64,000 nucleotides of DNA from an uncultured Rhodospirillales bacterium (GCA_937926175.1 CALANV010000011.1:5288-69287), one strand, 5' to 3'; positions 43,453 through 53,152 are shown, counted from the stretch's first letter. Notes: a model not told the origin generated them from the letters alone. A program made the numbers and translations.

Positions 43453-44052
43453 GTACCGATCTCCCTGAATCGCCGGATTATCCGGCACCATCGGCGAGCG
43501 CACGGCCGCGCTCGCCCGCGATCCGCCGCATCCGCCGCCGTTCGCCCCGCAGTTGGGACGTCCGGACGTCGCGGCCGGTTCCATGCGGCAGCGCGCGGCC
43601 GGCCGAGCATCGGCCGGAGCCGTGCCGTCGATCGTCTTGCCGTCGAATCGTCGCGCCACATGCCGCGGCGCAATCCACGATCGAAGATTTCGGCGTTGCG
43701 ACGAGCGTCCAAGGGCGCGCCCGCTGTCGCCGGCACACGGGCACAGGAGGCATGACGTGGCCGGTCCGGCCGGTATCCACCGGCCGCGATCGGCGGTATG
43801 CGCCTGGAACATGCGACGCCGGGCCCGCGTTGCTTTTGGCGCGACGGGCCATACCGAAGCAGTATAAGGCCCCTCATGCCCACGTGAGGCCGGCGCAGAA
43901 AATCGAGGGGCGGGAGGCATGGCACGCTGGGCTGACATTGGTTTGGCAGCACAGATGGGTGAGTCATGCCGGCGTTCTCTCGGACCGTTTGCCGTTCCGC
44001 ACCTCGGGCACCGTCCGTTGCGGTGCGCGTGCCGAGCGCGCAGCCATCGATC
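43453..44052. other. divergent intergenic region, no gene seen
   Basis: About 500-600 bp between the hypothetical protein (minus) and the DUF1194 gene (plus). Frames on both strands are Arg/Ala/Pro-rich noise without ribosome-binding sites. It must carry promoters for both genes, but no confident -35/-10 pair was picked out. The right-hand limit depends on whether DUF1194 begins at 43966 or 44053. Confidence 0.4.
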
Positions 44053-44760
44053 GTGAGGCGTCTCTTCGGTCTGCTGACGGCGGCGATGATCGCGCTGACC
44101 TCGGCCGGCGCGGCACGGTCGGAGCAGACGCCGGTCGGCACCGCGCTCGTGCTGCTCGCCGACGTCTCGGCGTCGATCGACGCCGGCGAATACAATCTGC
44201 AGCGCAAGGGAATTGAAGCCGCGTTCCGCGACCCCAGCGTCATCAGGGCGATCTGGAATCAGCCCTACGGCGCGATGGCGGTCACGCTCGTCGAGTGGTC
44301 GAGCTCGCAGGCGGTCATCGTTCCCTGGACGATCATTCGTGACGAAGCCTCGGCGCTCGCGTTCGCCGATGCCGTGGCGCGCGGGCAGCGCTCGAGCCTC
44401 GGCGCGACGCATATCGGCGATGCGATCGAATACGCGCTGTCGGTCCTCGATACGTGTCCGTGCCGGCCGGCGCGGCGCGTGATCGACGTCTCGGGCGACG
44501 GGGTCAACAACGGCGGCCGCCGCAGCGCGGACGAGGCGCGCGACATGGCGGTGACCCTGGGCGTCACGGTCAACGGTCTTCCCATCCGCGATCCGGCAGA
44601 GGGCGACGTCCGCACCCATTACGAGAGGCACGTGATCGGCGGGCTCGGCAGTTTCGTCGCCGAGGCCAACGGCTTCGACGACTTCGCGCGCGCGCTGCGT
44701 CACAAGCTCGTGCTCGAGATCGCCGAGGTCGGCCCTTCCTTCGCCGCCTTCTACCCGTGA
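43966..44760 (+). CDS. DUF1194 family secreted vWA-like protein
   Basis: Up to 264 aa. A signal peptide (RRLFGLLTAAMIALTSAGAA) precedes a von Willebrand A-like core: LVLLADVSASIDAGEYNLQR (DxSxS metal-site pattern), RRVIDVSGDGVNNGG and GVTVNGLPIRDP. DUF1194 proteins are periplasmic/exported and of unknown role. The ATG at 43966 gives a long Arg-rich leader; the GTG at 44053 starts right at the signal peptide and is the more natural start. The single bacterial-type cysteine pair CPC is notable. Confidence 0.85.
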   Translation: MPAFSRTVCRSAPRAPSVAVRVPSAQPSIVRRLFGLLTAAMIALTSAGAARSEQTPVGTALVLLADVSASIDAGEYNLQRKGIEAAFRDPSVIRAIWNQPYGAMAVTLVEWSSSQAVIVPWTIIRDEASALAFADAVARGQRSSLGATHIGDAIEYALSVLDTCPCRPARRVIDVSGDGVNNGGRRSADEARDMAVTLGVTVNGLPIRDPAEGDVRTHYERHVIGGLGSFVAEANGFDDFARALRHKLVLEIAEVGPSFAAFYP

Positions 44761-44822
44761 CGCCCGGCGACACGGCCGCGAACCGGACGCGCCGGTCGCG
44801 CGTTCGTCCCGTATCGGCCGTG

Positions 44823-45356
44823 ATGATGCCAATATCCGACGGCGGCACCCGCGAGCGCGTCGTGCTGGTCGATGCGGCCGACCGGCCGATCGGCGTTGCC
44901 GAGAAGCTCGCGGTGCATCGCGCCAATCTGCTGCATCGCGCCGTGTCGGTGCTGATCTTCGACGCGCGCGGACGCATGCTGCTGCAGCGGCGTGCGCTCG
45001 GGAAGTATCATTCGGGCGGCCTCTGGTCGAACGCATGCTGCGGCCATCCGCGTCCCGACGAGGATGCCGCCGCGGCCGCGCACCGGCGGCTTGGCGAGGA
45101 GCTGGGCATCGCCTGCATGCTCGCCTACCGCACGCGGTACCGATACCAGGCGGATCTGGGCGACGGGCTTTACGAAAACGAGATCGTCCACGTCTTCGTC
45201 GGGCGATATGACGGCGGCATCGTCCCGAACCCGGACGAGGTCGCCGAGGTCGCCTGGGCCGCGCCGGCAGCCGTCCGCGACGAGATCGCCGCAAATCCCG
45301 AACGCTATTCGGCCTGGTTCCGGAAATACGCGCAAACGGCGTGGTTCGCCGGTTGA
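44823..45356 (+). CDS. idi: isopentenyl-diphosphate delta-isomerase, type I
   Basis: A 177-aa NUDIX-fold isomerase interconverting IPP and DMAPP. The active-site cysteine lies in SNACCGHPRPDE (Cys73, next to GHP) and the catalytic glutamate in YENEIVHVF. RVVLVDAADRPIGVAEKLAVHR and RRALGKYHSGGLW are diagnostic. Starts at 44823 (ATGATG), 62 bp after the DUF1194 stop. No photosynthesis or carotenoid genes are adjacent in the window. Confidence 0.93.
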   Translation: MMPISDGGTRERVVLVDAADRPIGVAEKLAVHRANLLHRAVSVLIFDARGRMLLQRRALGKYHSGGLWSNACCGHPRPDEDAAAAAHRRLGEELGIACMLAYRTRYRYQADLGDGLYENEIVHVFVGRYDGGIVPNPDEVAEVAWAAPAAVRDEIAANPERYSAWFRKYAQTAWFAG

Positions 45357-45579
45357 CCGCCGGGGCAGAAGGGCACATGTCCGCCCGCGCCTGTCCGGCC
45401 GGCGTCGTTCGATCGCGCCGCGACGCGCCGCACCTTGCCGTTCAGCATTACGACCTGTCCGATTGTCGGGTTCGATCATCCGATTGTGCCGGTTCAAACC
45501 CGCGTCCCCACGGTGGAAAACGACGGACGCGGACGCTCGCGCGCGTTGCCGGCGGCGCCCCGCGCCGAAAAGGAGTCGG

Positions 45580-46053
45580 ATGAGGCAAGCAAGGACACGA
45601 CGGATCGTGGCGGCAATCGGGTTCGCCGTGGCGGCGGCCGTTTCCGGCTGCGGCAGCGGCGACGACGATCGCACCGCGGCGCTCGAGCGAAGCGTGCGTC
45701 TGCTCGAGAACCGCGCAAGCAGCATCGAAGGGCGACTCGGCCGGCTCGAGGAGCGCGGCGGCAGCACGAGCGTGCGCGATGCCGCGCTCGAGCAGCGTCT
45801 CGATTCCCTGGAAAGCCGTTTGCAGACGAGCGCGGTGTTCTCGGCCTACACGCGCGACGAGAACCGGTCCGTTCCGATCGACGGCGCGTGGCTCTACTGC
45901 GCGCTGACCCAGGCGGGCGAACAGCATCAGAGCCAGCGCTGCCATTGCGCCGTGAGCCAGGTCACCCCGACCCGTTGGGAAGTCTCGGTCGGACTCGCGC
46001 TGAACCAGGGCGGCTGTTTCTGCGCCGCGCAGTGCTTCGGGCCGGTCCGGTAA
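45580..46053 (+). CDS. Cys-rich coiled-coil lipoprotein
   Basis: A 157-aa protein with a type II signal peptide: RRIVAAIGFAVAAAVSGC, lipobox VSGC. The mature chain has a heptad-like coiled coil (TAALERSVRLLENRASSIEG ... RLDSLESRLQ) and then a compact C-terminal region with six cysteines (YCALTQ, RCHCAVSQ, GGCFCAAQCFG). The ATG at 45580 follows AGGAG. No family recognised; probably an envelope lipoprotein with disulfides. Convergent with rpsU. Confidence 0.72.
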   Translation: MRQARTRRIVAAIGFAVAAAVSGCGSGDDDRTAALERSVRLLENRASSIEGRLGRLEERGGSTSVRDAALEQRLDSLESRLQTSAVFSAYTRDENRSVPIDGAWLYCALTQAGEQHQSQRCHCAVSQVTPTRWEVSVGLALNQGGCFCAAQCFGPVR

Positions 46054-46229
46054 CCGGTCGCGCCGCCGTTCGACGGAAAAGACAGACAGACCAGCAGACC
46101 GGGGTCCGCGGCCGGCGGCCCCTCGAGTTTCCCCCAGATATGCAGACGCCGCGAACCGGGGTTCGCGGCATCGGCGACACTCGATTGATCAGATTGAGCG
46201 GCAGCGCATACGTGCCGCCGGGGCGCTTC

Positions 46230-46430
46230 TCAGCCCTCGCGCTCGGCGCGCTTGCGCTGCAGCTTGCGGAAGCGGCGGATCGCCTCGGCCCGCTCGCGGG
46301 CCCTTTTCTCCGACGGCTTCTCGAAGTGCCGCCGCAGCTTCATCTCGCGGAAGACACCCTCGCGCTGCATTTTCTTCTTGAGCGCGCGGAGGGCCTGGTC
46401 GACGTTATTGTCGCGAACGATGACTTGCAC
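46230..46430 (-). CDS. rpsU: 30S ribosomal protein S21
   Basis: A 66-aa basic protein: VQVIVRDNNVDQALRALKKK, MQREGVFREMKLRRHFEKPS, then EKRARERAEA. This is S21, which assists mRNA-16S pairing. A GTG start at 46430 gives the normal length; AAGGAGAGCGACCAAACC lies upstream. The open frame extends further upstream but that part is not S21. Confidence 0.95.
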   Translation of the reverse strand: MQVIVRDNNVDQALRALKKKMQREGVFREMKLRRHFEKPSEKRARERAEAIRRFRKLQRKRAEREG

Positions 46431-46617
46431 GGTTTGGTCGCTCTCCTTTCCGTCAGGTTTCCAGCAGGTTCCCAACAAAAAAACACCGTGGCGGACATGC
46501 GCCCGCCCGGTTTGCACACGCGTGCTTATAGCATGACCCCCCGGCTCTTGTGAAGGTCGCCGCCCCGAGACTGGCGGCGGGCTTTACCCCGGGGGTGGGG
46601 CCCCTCATATTAGGACC

Positions 46618-47169
46618 ATGGCCATACTCAAAATCGCCCGCATGGGGCACCCCGTCCTGCGCCAGCGCGCCGCCGCGGTTCAGAACCCGACCGACCCCGA
46701 AATTCATCGCCTGGTCGCCGACATGATCGAGACCATGGAGGATGCGAACGGCGCCGGTCTGGCGGCGCCGCAGGTCCACGTGCCGCTGCGCGTGGTCGTG
46801 TTCCATGTCCCGGCGCACCGGGTGACGGCGGGCGAGGGCGAGCCGCCCAAGGGGCTGACGGTTCTCATCAACCCGGTGATCGAGCCGCTGTCGGACGAAA
46901 AGGAGGTCGGCTGGGAAGGGTGCCTGTCGATCCCGGGCATGATCGGCGCGGTTCCCCGCTTCCGGCGCATCCGGTATCGCGGGCTGACGCCCGAGGGCAC
47001 GACGATCGAGCGGATCGCCGAAGGATTCCACGCCCGGGTGGTGCAGCACGAGTGCGACCATCTCGACGGTATTCTCTATCCCATGCGCATGACCGACCTG
47101 TCGCAGTTCGGGTTTGTCGAGGAAATGCACAAGGCGTTGCCGGAGACGGCGCGCGTGCCGGTGGATTGA
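46618..47169 (+). CDS. def: peptide deformylase
   Basis: A 183-aa metalloenzyme that removes the formyl group from nascent proteins. Three motifs: GAGLAAPQVH, EGCLSIPG (metal-ligand Cys102) and QHECDHLDGI (His144, Glu145, His148). ATG at 46618. A GC hairpin (CGCCGCC/GGCGGCG) lies at about 46559-46581, upstream. Followed five bases later by the COQ9-family gene. Confidence 0.95.
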   Translation: MAILKIARMGHPVLRQRAAAVQNPTDPEIHRLVADMIETMEDANGAGLAAPQVHVPLRVVVFHVPAHRVTAGEGEPPKGLTVLINPVIEPLSDEKEVGWEGCLSIPGMIGAVPRFRRIRYRGLTPEGTTIERIAEGFHARVVQHECDHLDGILYPMRMTDLSQFGFVEEMHKALPETARVPVD

Positions 47170-47174
47170 CGACG

Positions 47175-47834
47175 ATGAACGAGACGAAACCCTTCGACCG
47201 GGAAACGGTCCGGACGGCGATCCTCGAGGCGGCGCTGTCGCACGTGCCGTTCGACGGCTGGACGCAGGCCGTGCTGCAGCAGGCGGCGAAGGATGCCGGA
47301 TTCGAGCCGGTCATGGCGCTGCGGGTCTTTCCGGGCGGTCCGGTCGAGGCGATCGAGTTCTGGTCCGCGCTCGCCGACCGGCGCATGCTCGAGGAACTCG
47401 AGCAGCAGGATCTCTTGCGCCTCAAGGTGCGCGAGCGGGTCGCGACCGCGATCCGGGTCCGGCTGACGCAGACGGCGCGCGACCGCGAAGCGGTGCGGCG
47501 CGCGCTGGCGGTCCTGGCATTGCCGCTGAATGCCGGGCGCGGGCCGGCGCTGGTGTGGCGCACGGTCGATGCGATCTGGTATGCGGCCGGCGATACGGCG
47601 ACCGATTTCAACTACTACACCAAGCGCGGCCTGCTGGCCGGCGTCTACGGTGCCACCGTCCTTTACTGGCTCGACGACCGGTCGGAGGACTTCAAGGACA
47701 CGTGGGCCTTCCTCGACCGGCGCATTGCCGAGGTCATGCGCGTGCCCCAGGCGCTGGGAAACATCGGCAAGCAGCTCGCGGCCTTGCCGTCGCCGTTCTC
47801 GATCCTGCGCGCGCGGCGTCCGGCGCGCTGGTGA
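47175..47834 (+). CDS. COQ9 family protein (ubiquinone biosynthesis)
   Basis: A 219-aa protein with TetR-like fold N-terminus (RTAILEAALSHVPFDGWTQA) and the COQ9 features DRRMLEELEQQDLLRLKVRE, TDFNYYTKRGLLAGVYGATV and WAFLDRRIAEVM. In mitochondria Coq9 presents lipid intermediates to Coq7. The ATG at 47175 is close behind def. Bacterial orthologues are typical of alphaproteobacteria. Confidence 0.9.
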   Translation: MNETKPFDRETVRTAILEAALSHVPFDGWTQAVLQQAAKDAGFEPVMALRVFPGGPVEAIEFWSALADRRMLEELEQQDLLRLKVRERVATAIRVRLTQTARDREAVRRALAVLALPLNAGRGPALVWRTVDAIWYAAGDTATDFNYYTKRGLLAGVYGATVLYWLDDRSEDFKDTWAFLDRRIAEVMRVPQALGNIGKQLAALPSPFSILRARRPARW

Positions 47835-47840
47835 CCCGAT

Positions 47841-48395
47841 TCATTTCGCGGGGCGACGCCGCAGCAGGCGTGCGGCACCCGCGACCGCCGCGACGACCGC
47901 GATTCCTGCGAAGACATAGACCTGGGCCGTCTTGAAACGGTCGAACGCAAGCTCGATCGCATGGCCGAACGCGTAACCGGCCGCGGCGAAGGCGACGGCC
48001 CAGATGAACGCCGCAACGAAGTTGAGGACGAGATAGCGGCGCGCCGGCACGGCGCTCATGCCGAGGATGAAGGGGCTGACGACGCGAATGCCGTAGAGAA
48101 AGCGGAAGCCCAGGATGAACCAGGCATCGTAGCGGTGGAGCAGGTCGAGCGCACGCGCCGCCTTCGGCTGCCACGCCGGCCGTCGCGCGAGGATGCGGGC
48201 CCCGTAGCGCCGTCCGAGCGCGAAGTAGAGCTGATCGCCGAAGAACGAGCCGAGAAACGCCGCCGCGATCACCCCGGCGAGGCCCAGCATGTCCTGCTGC
48301 GCAATGAAGCCCGCCACGAGGACGATGGTCTCGCCTTCGAGAAAGGTCAGAATGAAGATGATCGGGTAGCCGTAGGCGAGGACCAGCGCTTCCAT
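47841..48395 (-). CDS. DedA/SNARE-associated family membrane protein
   Basis: A 184-aa polytopic protein: FILTFLEGETIVLVAGFIAQ, FLGSFFGDQLYFALGRRYG, FLYGIRVVSPFILGMSAVPA are DedA landmarks. Family members function in membrane lipid (undecaprenyl phosphate/phospholipid) translocation and pH homeostasis. Convergent with COQ9 (6 bp between stops). Confidence 0.9.
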   Translation of the reverse strand: MEALVLAYGYPIIFILTFLEGETIVLVAGFIAQQDMLGLAGVIAAAFLGSFFGDQLYFALGRRYGARILARRPAWQPKAARALDLLHRYDAWFILGFRFLYGIRVVSPFILGMSAVPARRYLVLNFVAAFIWAVAFAAAGYAFGHAIELAFDRFKTAQVYVFAGIAVVAAVAGAARLLRRRPAK

Positions 48396-48538
48396 CCGTG
48401 GCAGCCGTCTTTCCGGGTCGGGTTCGTGCGTCGCCTTGATGTGGCGGCGCCGATGCCGATTTCCAAGCGCGGCCGCGCGTCCGGACTACGGAGAAATTCG
48501 CGACCGGGCATCCGCGTGCGGCCGGCGCGTGCCTCGCG

Positions 48539-49615
48539 TCAGCTCTTGCGCGGCGACAGGCGGGTGACGTGGCCCATCTTCCGGCCGGGCCGCGCCTCGC
48601 GCTTGCCGTAAAGGTGCAGCTTGGCGCCGGGATCCTTCAGGATCTCGGCCCACTGCGCGACGTCGTCGCCGATCAGGTTCTTCATCACCGCATCGGAATG
48701 GCGTTCGGGGCTGCCCAGCGGCAGGCCGCAGATCGCGCGCACGAGCTGCTCGAACTGGCTGGTGAGGCAGGCGTCGATTGTCCAGTGGCCGGAGTTGTGC
48801 GGCCGCGGCGCCAGCTCGTTCACCAGCACGGCGTTGTCGCGATCGACGAACATCTCGACGGCGAGGACGCCTACCAGATCGAGTTCCTGTGCCACGTGCG
48901 CGGCGACGGCCTCGGCCTTCATCGCCACCTCGGGCGGAATGCGCGCGGGCGCGATGGTCTGGTCGAGGATGTGATTCCGGTGCTGGTTCTCGACCGGCAC
49001 GTAGGCGGCCTTCGTCCCGTCGAGGCCGCGGGCGACGATGACGGAAATCTCGAGCGCGAAGTCGACGAAACTCTCGACGATGCCGCGCGCGGCCCCCATG
49101 GCGCGCCACGCTTCGTCGAGATCCGTGTCGGGCCTGATCACGACCTGGCCCTTGCCGTCGTAGCCGAGCTGCGCGGTCTTGAGCACGCAAGGATGCCCGA
49201 GCTCGCGCACCGCGCGCGCGAGTGCGGCCGTATCGGTGACCTCGCGGAAGCGGGCCGTGGCGACGCCGATCGAGTTGAGGAAATCCTTTTCCCGCAGACG
49301 GTCCTGGCAGATCGCCAGCACCTCGGGCTTGGGGCGAACGGGCACGAGACGCGCGAGCTGCGCGACCGATTCGGCCGGGATGTTCTCGAACTCGTAGGTC
49401 ACGACGTCGACGCTGCGCGCGAACGCGGCGAGTGCGGCATGATCGGTGTAATCGGCGACGGTCGTGGCGGCCGCCACCTGGGCGGCGGGCGCGTTCTGCT
49501 CCGGCGTGAAGATGTGGCAGCGATAGCCGAGGCGCGCGGCGGCGAGCGCGGTCATGCGTCCGAGCTGGCCGCCGCCCAGGATGCCGATGGTGGCGCCGGG
49601 GGCGAGCATCTTCAC
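48539..49615 (-). CDS. purK: 5-(carboxyamino)imidazole ribonucleotide synthase
   Basis: A 358-aa ATP-grasp enzyme: IGILGGGQLGRMTALAAARL, PCVLKTAQLGYDGKGQVVIR, VNELAPRPHNSGHWTIDACL. It carboxylates AIR to N5-CAIR in purine synthesis. It overlaps purE by four bases (ATGA), so the two are translationally coupled; purE is upstream. Confidence 0.96.
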   Translation of the reverse strand: MKMLAPGATIGILGGGQLGRMTALAAARLGYRCHIFTPEQNAPAAQVAAATTVADYTDHAALAAFARSVDVVTYEFENIPAESVAQLARLVPVRPKPEVLAICQDRLREKDFLNSIGVATARFREVTDTAALARAVRELGHPCVLKTAQLGYDGKGQVVIRPDTDLDEAWRAMGAARGIVESFVDFALEISVIVARGLDGTKAAYVPVENQHRNHILDQTIAPARIPPEVAMKAEAVAAHVAQELDLVGVLAVEMFVDRDNAVLVNELAPRPHNSGHWTIDACLTSQFEQLVRAICGLPLGSPERHSDAVMKNLIGDDVAQWAEILKDPGAKLHLYGKREARPGRKMGHVTRLSPRKS

Positions 49616-50160
49616 GACCTGCGCCTCCGGCTCGCCGGTTTGCGCTTCCCGCGCGTCGGCGCCGCCGGCTCGTCGACCGGCACCTCGGCGACCGCGTCGG
49701 TCTGCGTCGCGCGATAGCGGTCGAGCGCCCAGGCGATGCGTTCGTCGCCGAGCGCCAGCACCGCGGCGGCGAGCAGCGCCGCGTTCACCGCGCCGGCCCG
49801 GCCGATGGCGAGCGTGCCGACCGGAATGCCGGCCGGCATCTGGACGATCGACATCAGGCTGTCGAGGCCCTTGAGCGATTTGCTTTCGACCGGAACGCCG
49901 AAGACGGGCAGCGGCGTGAGCGACGCGGTCATGCCCGGCAGATGCGCGGCCCCGCCCGCGCCGGCGATGATCGCCTTGAGTCCGCGGTCGCGCGCCGACG
50001 TCGCGTATTCATAGAGACGGTGCGGCGTGCGGTGCGCCGACACGATGCGGCATTCGTACGGGATCCCGAGCTCAGCCAACGTTGCCGCGGCATGCCGCAT
50101 GGTCTCCCAGTCCGACTGGCTGCCCATGATGATGCCGACGGCCGCCCCCCGCTTTGCCAT
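49612..50160 (-). CDS. purE: N5-carboxyaminoimidazole ribonucleotide mutase
   Basis: A 182-aa class I PurE: VGIIMGSQSDWETMRHAAAT, SAHRTPHRLYEYA, IAGAGGAAHLPGMTASLTPL, PVFGVPVESKSLKGLDSLMS. Converts N5-CAIR to CAIR. The ATG at 50160 is chosen; 50187 would add an Arg-rich tail without ribosome-binding site. C-terminal basic extension (RGKRKPASRRRRS). Confidence 0.96.
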   Translation of the reverse strand: MAKRGAAVGIIMGSQSDWETMRHAAATLAELGIPYECRIVSAHRTPHRLYEYATSARDRGLKAIIAGAGGAAHLPGMTASLTPLPVFGVPVESKSLKGLDSLMSIVQMPAGIPVGTLAIGRAGAVNAALLAAAVLALGDERIAWALDRYRATQTDAVAEVPVDEPAAPTRGKRKPASRRRRS

Positions 50161-50478
50161 CGTCCGATCCCGTCTCCGAATGGTCATCGATACCGCGAAG
50201 GGCCGGCATTATAGAGGGCGAAGGAGGGGGCGCAATCGCGACAAGCCCCGCGACGGCAAAGGATTGCGGCAGACAGTTGCGGCAAACGGTCGCGGGGATA
50301 GGGGGGCTGCAATGTCGCGGACGGGCGCAACCATCGGAGGTAGCGCCGCTACCCATGGTTAGCAATTCTTAACGAATGACGTTTACGGTACCGTCCGGCG
50401 TGGATGCCGGGCTGCATCCCCGGCCGGACGCCCGGCTGGCGCGCCCGGGCGCAACAGGGACCTGACCGAAGGCGCGAG
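50161..50478. other. divergent spacer with a small dyad
   Basis: 318 bp between purE (minus) and the GGDEF gene (plus). No gene. GGTAGC-GCC-GCTACC (50339-50353) is a perfect 6-bp inverted repeat followed by an AT-rich stretch (TTAGCAATTCTTAACGAATG), probably part of the GGDEF promoter region. Confidence 0.4.
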
Positions 50479-51210
<732 letters not shown>

Positions 51211-51281
51211 GCGCCGGGCGCAAGGTTTCGGGCGCGCCGGCTTTCGCCGGCCCAGGGTTCTCCCTCCAAAGAAGCGATCGC

Positions 51282-51586
51282 ATGGACAGCCTGGAACTCG
51301 GCGCGGTCACCGCCGGCGGCCTCGGCCTCGTGCCGGTCGGGATCGGCCTGATCGGCATGACGATGGCGCTCCATCACCTGTTCGTCCTGGGCACCTGTTC
51401 GTCCTGGTGCGCATCCATCTCGAGAAGCAGCGGCTGACGGCCAGCATCGGGCCGGTCGCGTTCATGGACGGCGGTTTCTTCGCCGAGCGCGTCGCCTATC
51501 ACCGGCACCGGCTGTGCCTTCATGCGCTCGCCGTCGCGGCCGCCGCCTTGATGCTGCTGCCGGGCGGGCCGTTTTCGGCCGGCTGA
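51282..51586 (+). pseudogene. small membrane-protein gene broken by a 17-bp tandem duplication
   Basis: A frame from ATG 51282 reads MDSLELGAVTAGGLGLVPVG then IGLIGMTMALHHLFVLG and closes at 51437. The second half is in another frame: FVLVRIHLEKQRLTASIGPV, AFMDGGFFAERVAYHRHR, ending LLPGGPFSAG at 51586. The junction is a duplicated CACCTGTTCGTCCTGG (51375-51390 and 51392-51407, period 17). Removing one copy restores a single roughly 95-aa protein with two membrane helices. A real frameshift mutation (or a sequencing artefact). Confidence 0.7.
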
Positions 51587-51600
51587 CGGCGCGACTCCCC

Positions 51601-51625
51601 GGCGCGATCCGCCGCAGATCGCGCC
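51601..51625. terminator. strong hairpin between convergent genes
   Basis: GGCGCGATC (51601-51609) and GATCGCGCC (51617-51625) form a perfect 9-bp stem with a 7-base loop, 15 bp after the stop of the broken membrane gene and 66 bp from the YdcH gene on the other strand. No T-tract, so it is a possible bidirectional terminator or 3'-end stabiliser. Confidence 0.45.
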
Positions 51626-51690
51626 GCCGTCCGGTCGGGGAGGGACGCGCGGTGCCGGTCGTGGGGCGATGACGGGGCGGCGGCCCGGAC

Positions 51691-51900
51691 CTAGGCGATG
51701 ATGTCGGGCAGCAGCTTGCTCTGGATCTGCGCGATCTGATCCTTCAGCATGAGCTTGCGCTTCTTGAGGCGCTGCAGCCGGAGCTGGTCGAAGGGCTGCG
51801 GGCCTTCCTGCAGGCGGGCGATCACCTCGTCCAGATCGCGGTGTTCAGTGATGAGCTCGGCGAGCTTGCGGCGCAGCATCGCCACGTACGGGTCGTCCAT
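51691..51900 (-). CDS. YdcH/DUF465 family small protein
   Basis: A 69-aa helical protein: MDDPYVAMLRRKLAELITEH, RDLDEVIARLQEG, LRLQRLKKRKLMLKDQIAQI. Typical two-helix coiled-coil DUF465 length. Function unknown. Divergent from pfkA; a second family member lies at 53823. Confidence 0.85.
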   Translation of the reverse strand: MDDPYVAMLRRKLAELITEHRDLDEVIARLQEGPQPFDQLRLQRLKKRKLMLKDQIAQIQSKLLPDIIA

Positions 51901-52056
51901 CGGCGCTGGTGGGTTCAAAAAAACGGCGGAAAATCTCGACGCCGGAGCATAGCAGAAATCGGCGCGATCGGGCACAAACCCGCAATTGCCGCGTTGCGCC
52001 GTTTGGTGGAGACTGGGACCGTTCGTGAAAAGCATGACAGTCGAGAGGCTTACGCC

Positions 52057-53133
52057 ATGATCAAACGGATCGGGCTGCTGACCAGCGGTGGCGATTGCGC
52101 GGGGCTCAATGCCGTCATCAGGGCGGTCGTGCAGCGCGCGGTCGAGACCTATGGCTGGCGGGTGATCGGCATCCGGCAGGGAACGCAGGGCCTGCTGTCG
52201 AGCCCGCCCGATGCCGTGGAGCTCGACCTCGATACGCTGCCGGCGAACATCGTGCGCATGGGGGGCACGATCCTGGGCACGACGAACCGGGGCGATCCCT
52301 TCGCCTATCCGATGCCGGACGGCACCACGAAGGACCGTTCGGCCGAACTCATCGCCAATTACCACCGGTTGAAGCTCGATGCGCTGATCGGCATCGGCGG
52401 CGACGGCAGCATCCAGATCCTGCGCCGGCTCGCGCAGCAGGGCGGCATCAAGTTCGTCGCCATTCCCAAGACCATCGACAACGACGTCGCCCAGACCGAG
52501 ATGTCGATCGGCTTCGACACCGCCGTCAACGTCGCGACCGAAGCGCTCGACCGGCTGCAGCCGACGGCGGCGAGCCACAGCCGCGTCATGATCCTCGAGG
52601 TCATGGGGCGCGATGCGGGCCACATCGCGCTCTCGGCCGGCATCGCCGGCGGGGCGGACGTGGTGCTGATCCCGGAGATTCCCTGGAAGCTCGAGAAGAT
52701 CAAAGCCCATATCGAGCAGCTCAAGGCGCGCGGGCGCAACTTCGCGCTCATCATCGTCGCCGAGGCCGTGCCGACCGAGACGGGCGAGCCCGCGGTCATC
52801 AAGGGTGCCAGCGGCACGCGCTACGGCGGCATCGGGCACTATCTGGGCCAGCTCATCGAGAAGGCGACGGGGGCCGAGACGCGCGTCACCGTGCTGGGCC
52901 ACGTGCAGCGCGGCGGCCAGCCGACGCCGCGCGACCGCCTGATCGCGTCGGCATTCGGCGTGCACGCCGTCGACCTGATCGCGGCGGGCAAGTTCGACCG
53001 CATGGTCGCGTGGTGGAACCGCGACGTCACCGACGTGCCGCTCGAGGAAGTCGCGAACAAGCCGCACACCGTCGATCCGAACGGGCCGCAGGTCCGCACC
53101 GCGCGCAGTCTCGGCATCTGCTTCGGCGACTGA
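52057..53133 (+). CDS. pfkA: 6-phosphofructokinase
   Basis: A 358-aa PfkA-family kinase: IKRIGLLTSGGDCAGLNAVI, GIGGDGS (Asp116-Gly117) and PKTIDND (Lys138-Asp141), MEVMGRDAGH-like VMGRDAGH, LGHVQRGGQPTPRDR. Gly117 at the position of E. coli Gly104 suggests ATP, while Lys138 in place of Gly124 is the residue seen in PPi-dependent and some group-III enzymes. Phosphoryl donor therefore uncertain. The ATG at 52057 follows CGAGAGGCTTACGCC. Confidence 0.93.
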   Translation: MIKRIGLLTSGGDCAGLNAVIRAVVQRAVETYGWRVIGIRQGTQGLLSSPPDAVELDLDTLPANIVRMGGTILGTTNRGDPFAYPMPDGTTKDRSAELIANYHRLKLDALIGIGGDGSIQILRRLAQQGGIKFVAIPKTIDNDVAQTEMSIGFDTAVNVATEALDRLQPTAASHSRVMILEVMGRDAGHIALSAGIAGGADVVLIPEIPWKLEKIKAHIEQLKARGRNFALIIVAEAVPTETGEPAVIKGASGTRYGGIGHYLGQLIEKATGAETRVTVLGHVQRGGQPTPRDRLIASAFGVHAVDLIAAGKFDRMVAWWNRDVTDVPLEEVANKPHTVDPNGPQVRTARSLGICFGD

Positions 53134-53152
53134 GCCGTCTGGAGGCCGGCCC

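Noticed and set aside
45440..45500. tRNA-like T-loop sequences (GGTTCGATC and GGTTCAAAC)
   Set aside because: No matching acceptor, D-arm or anticodon arm could be assembled around either, so they are probably chance matches.
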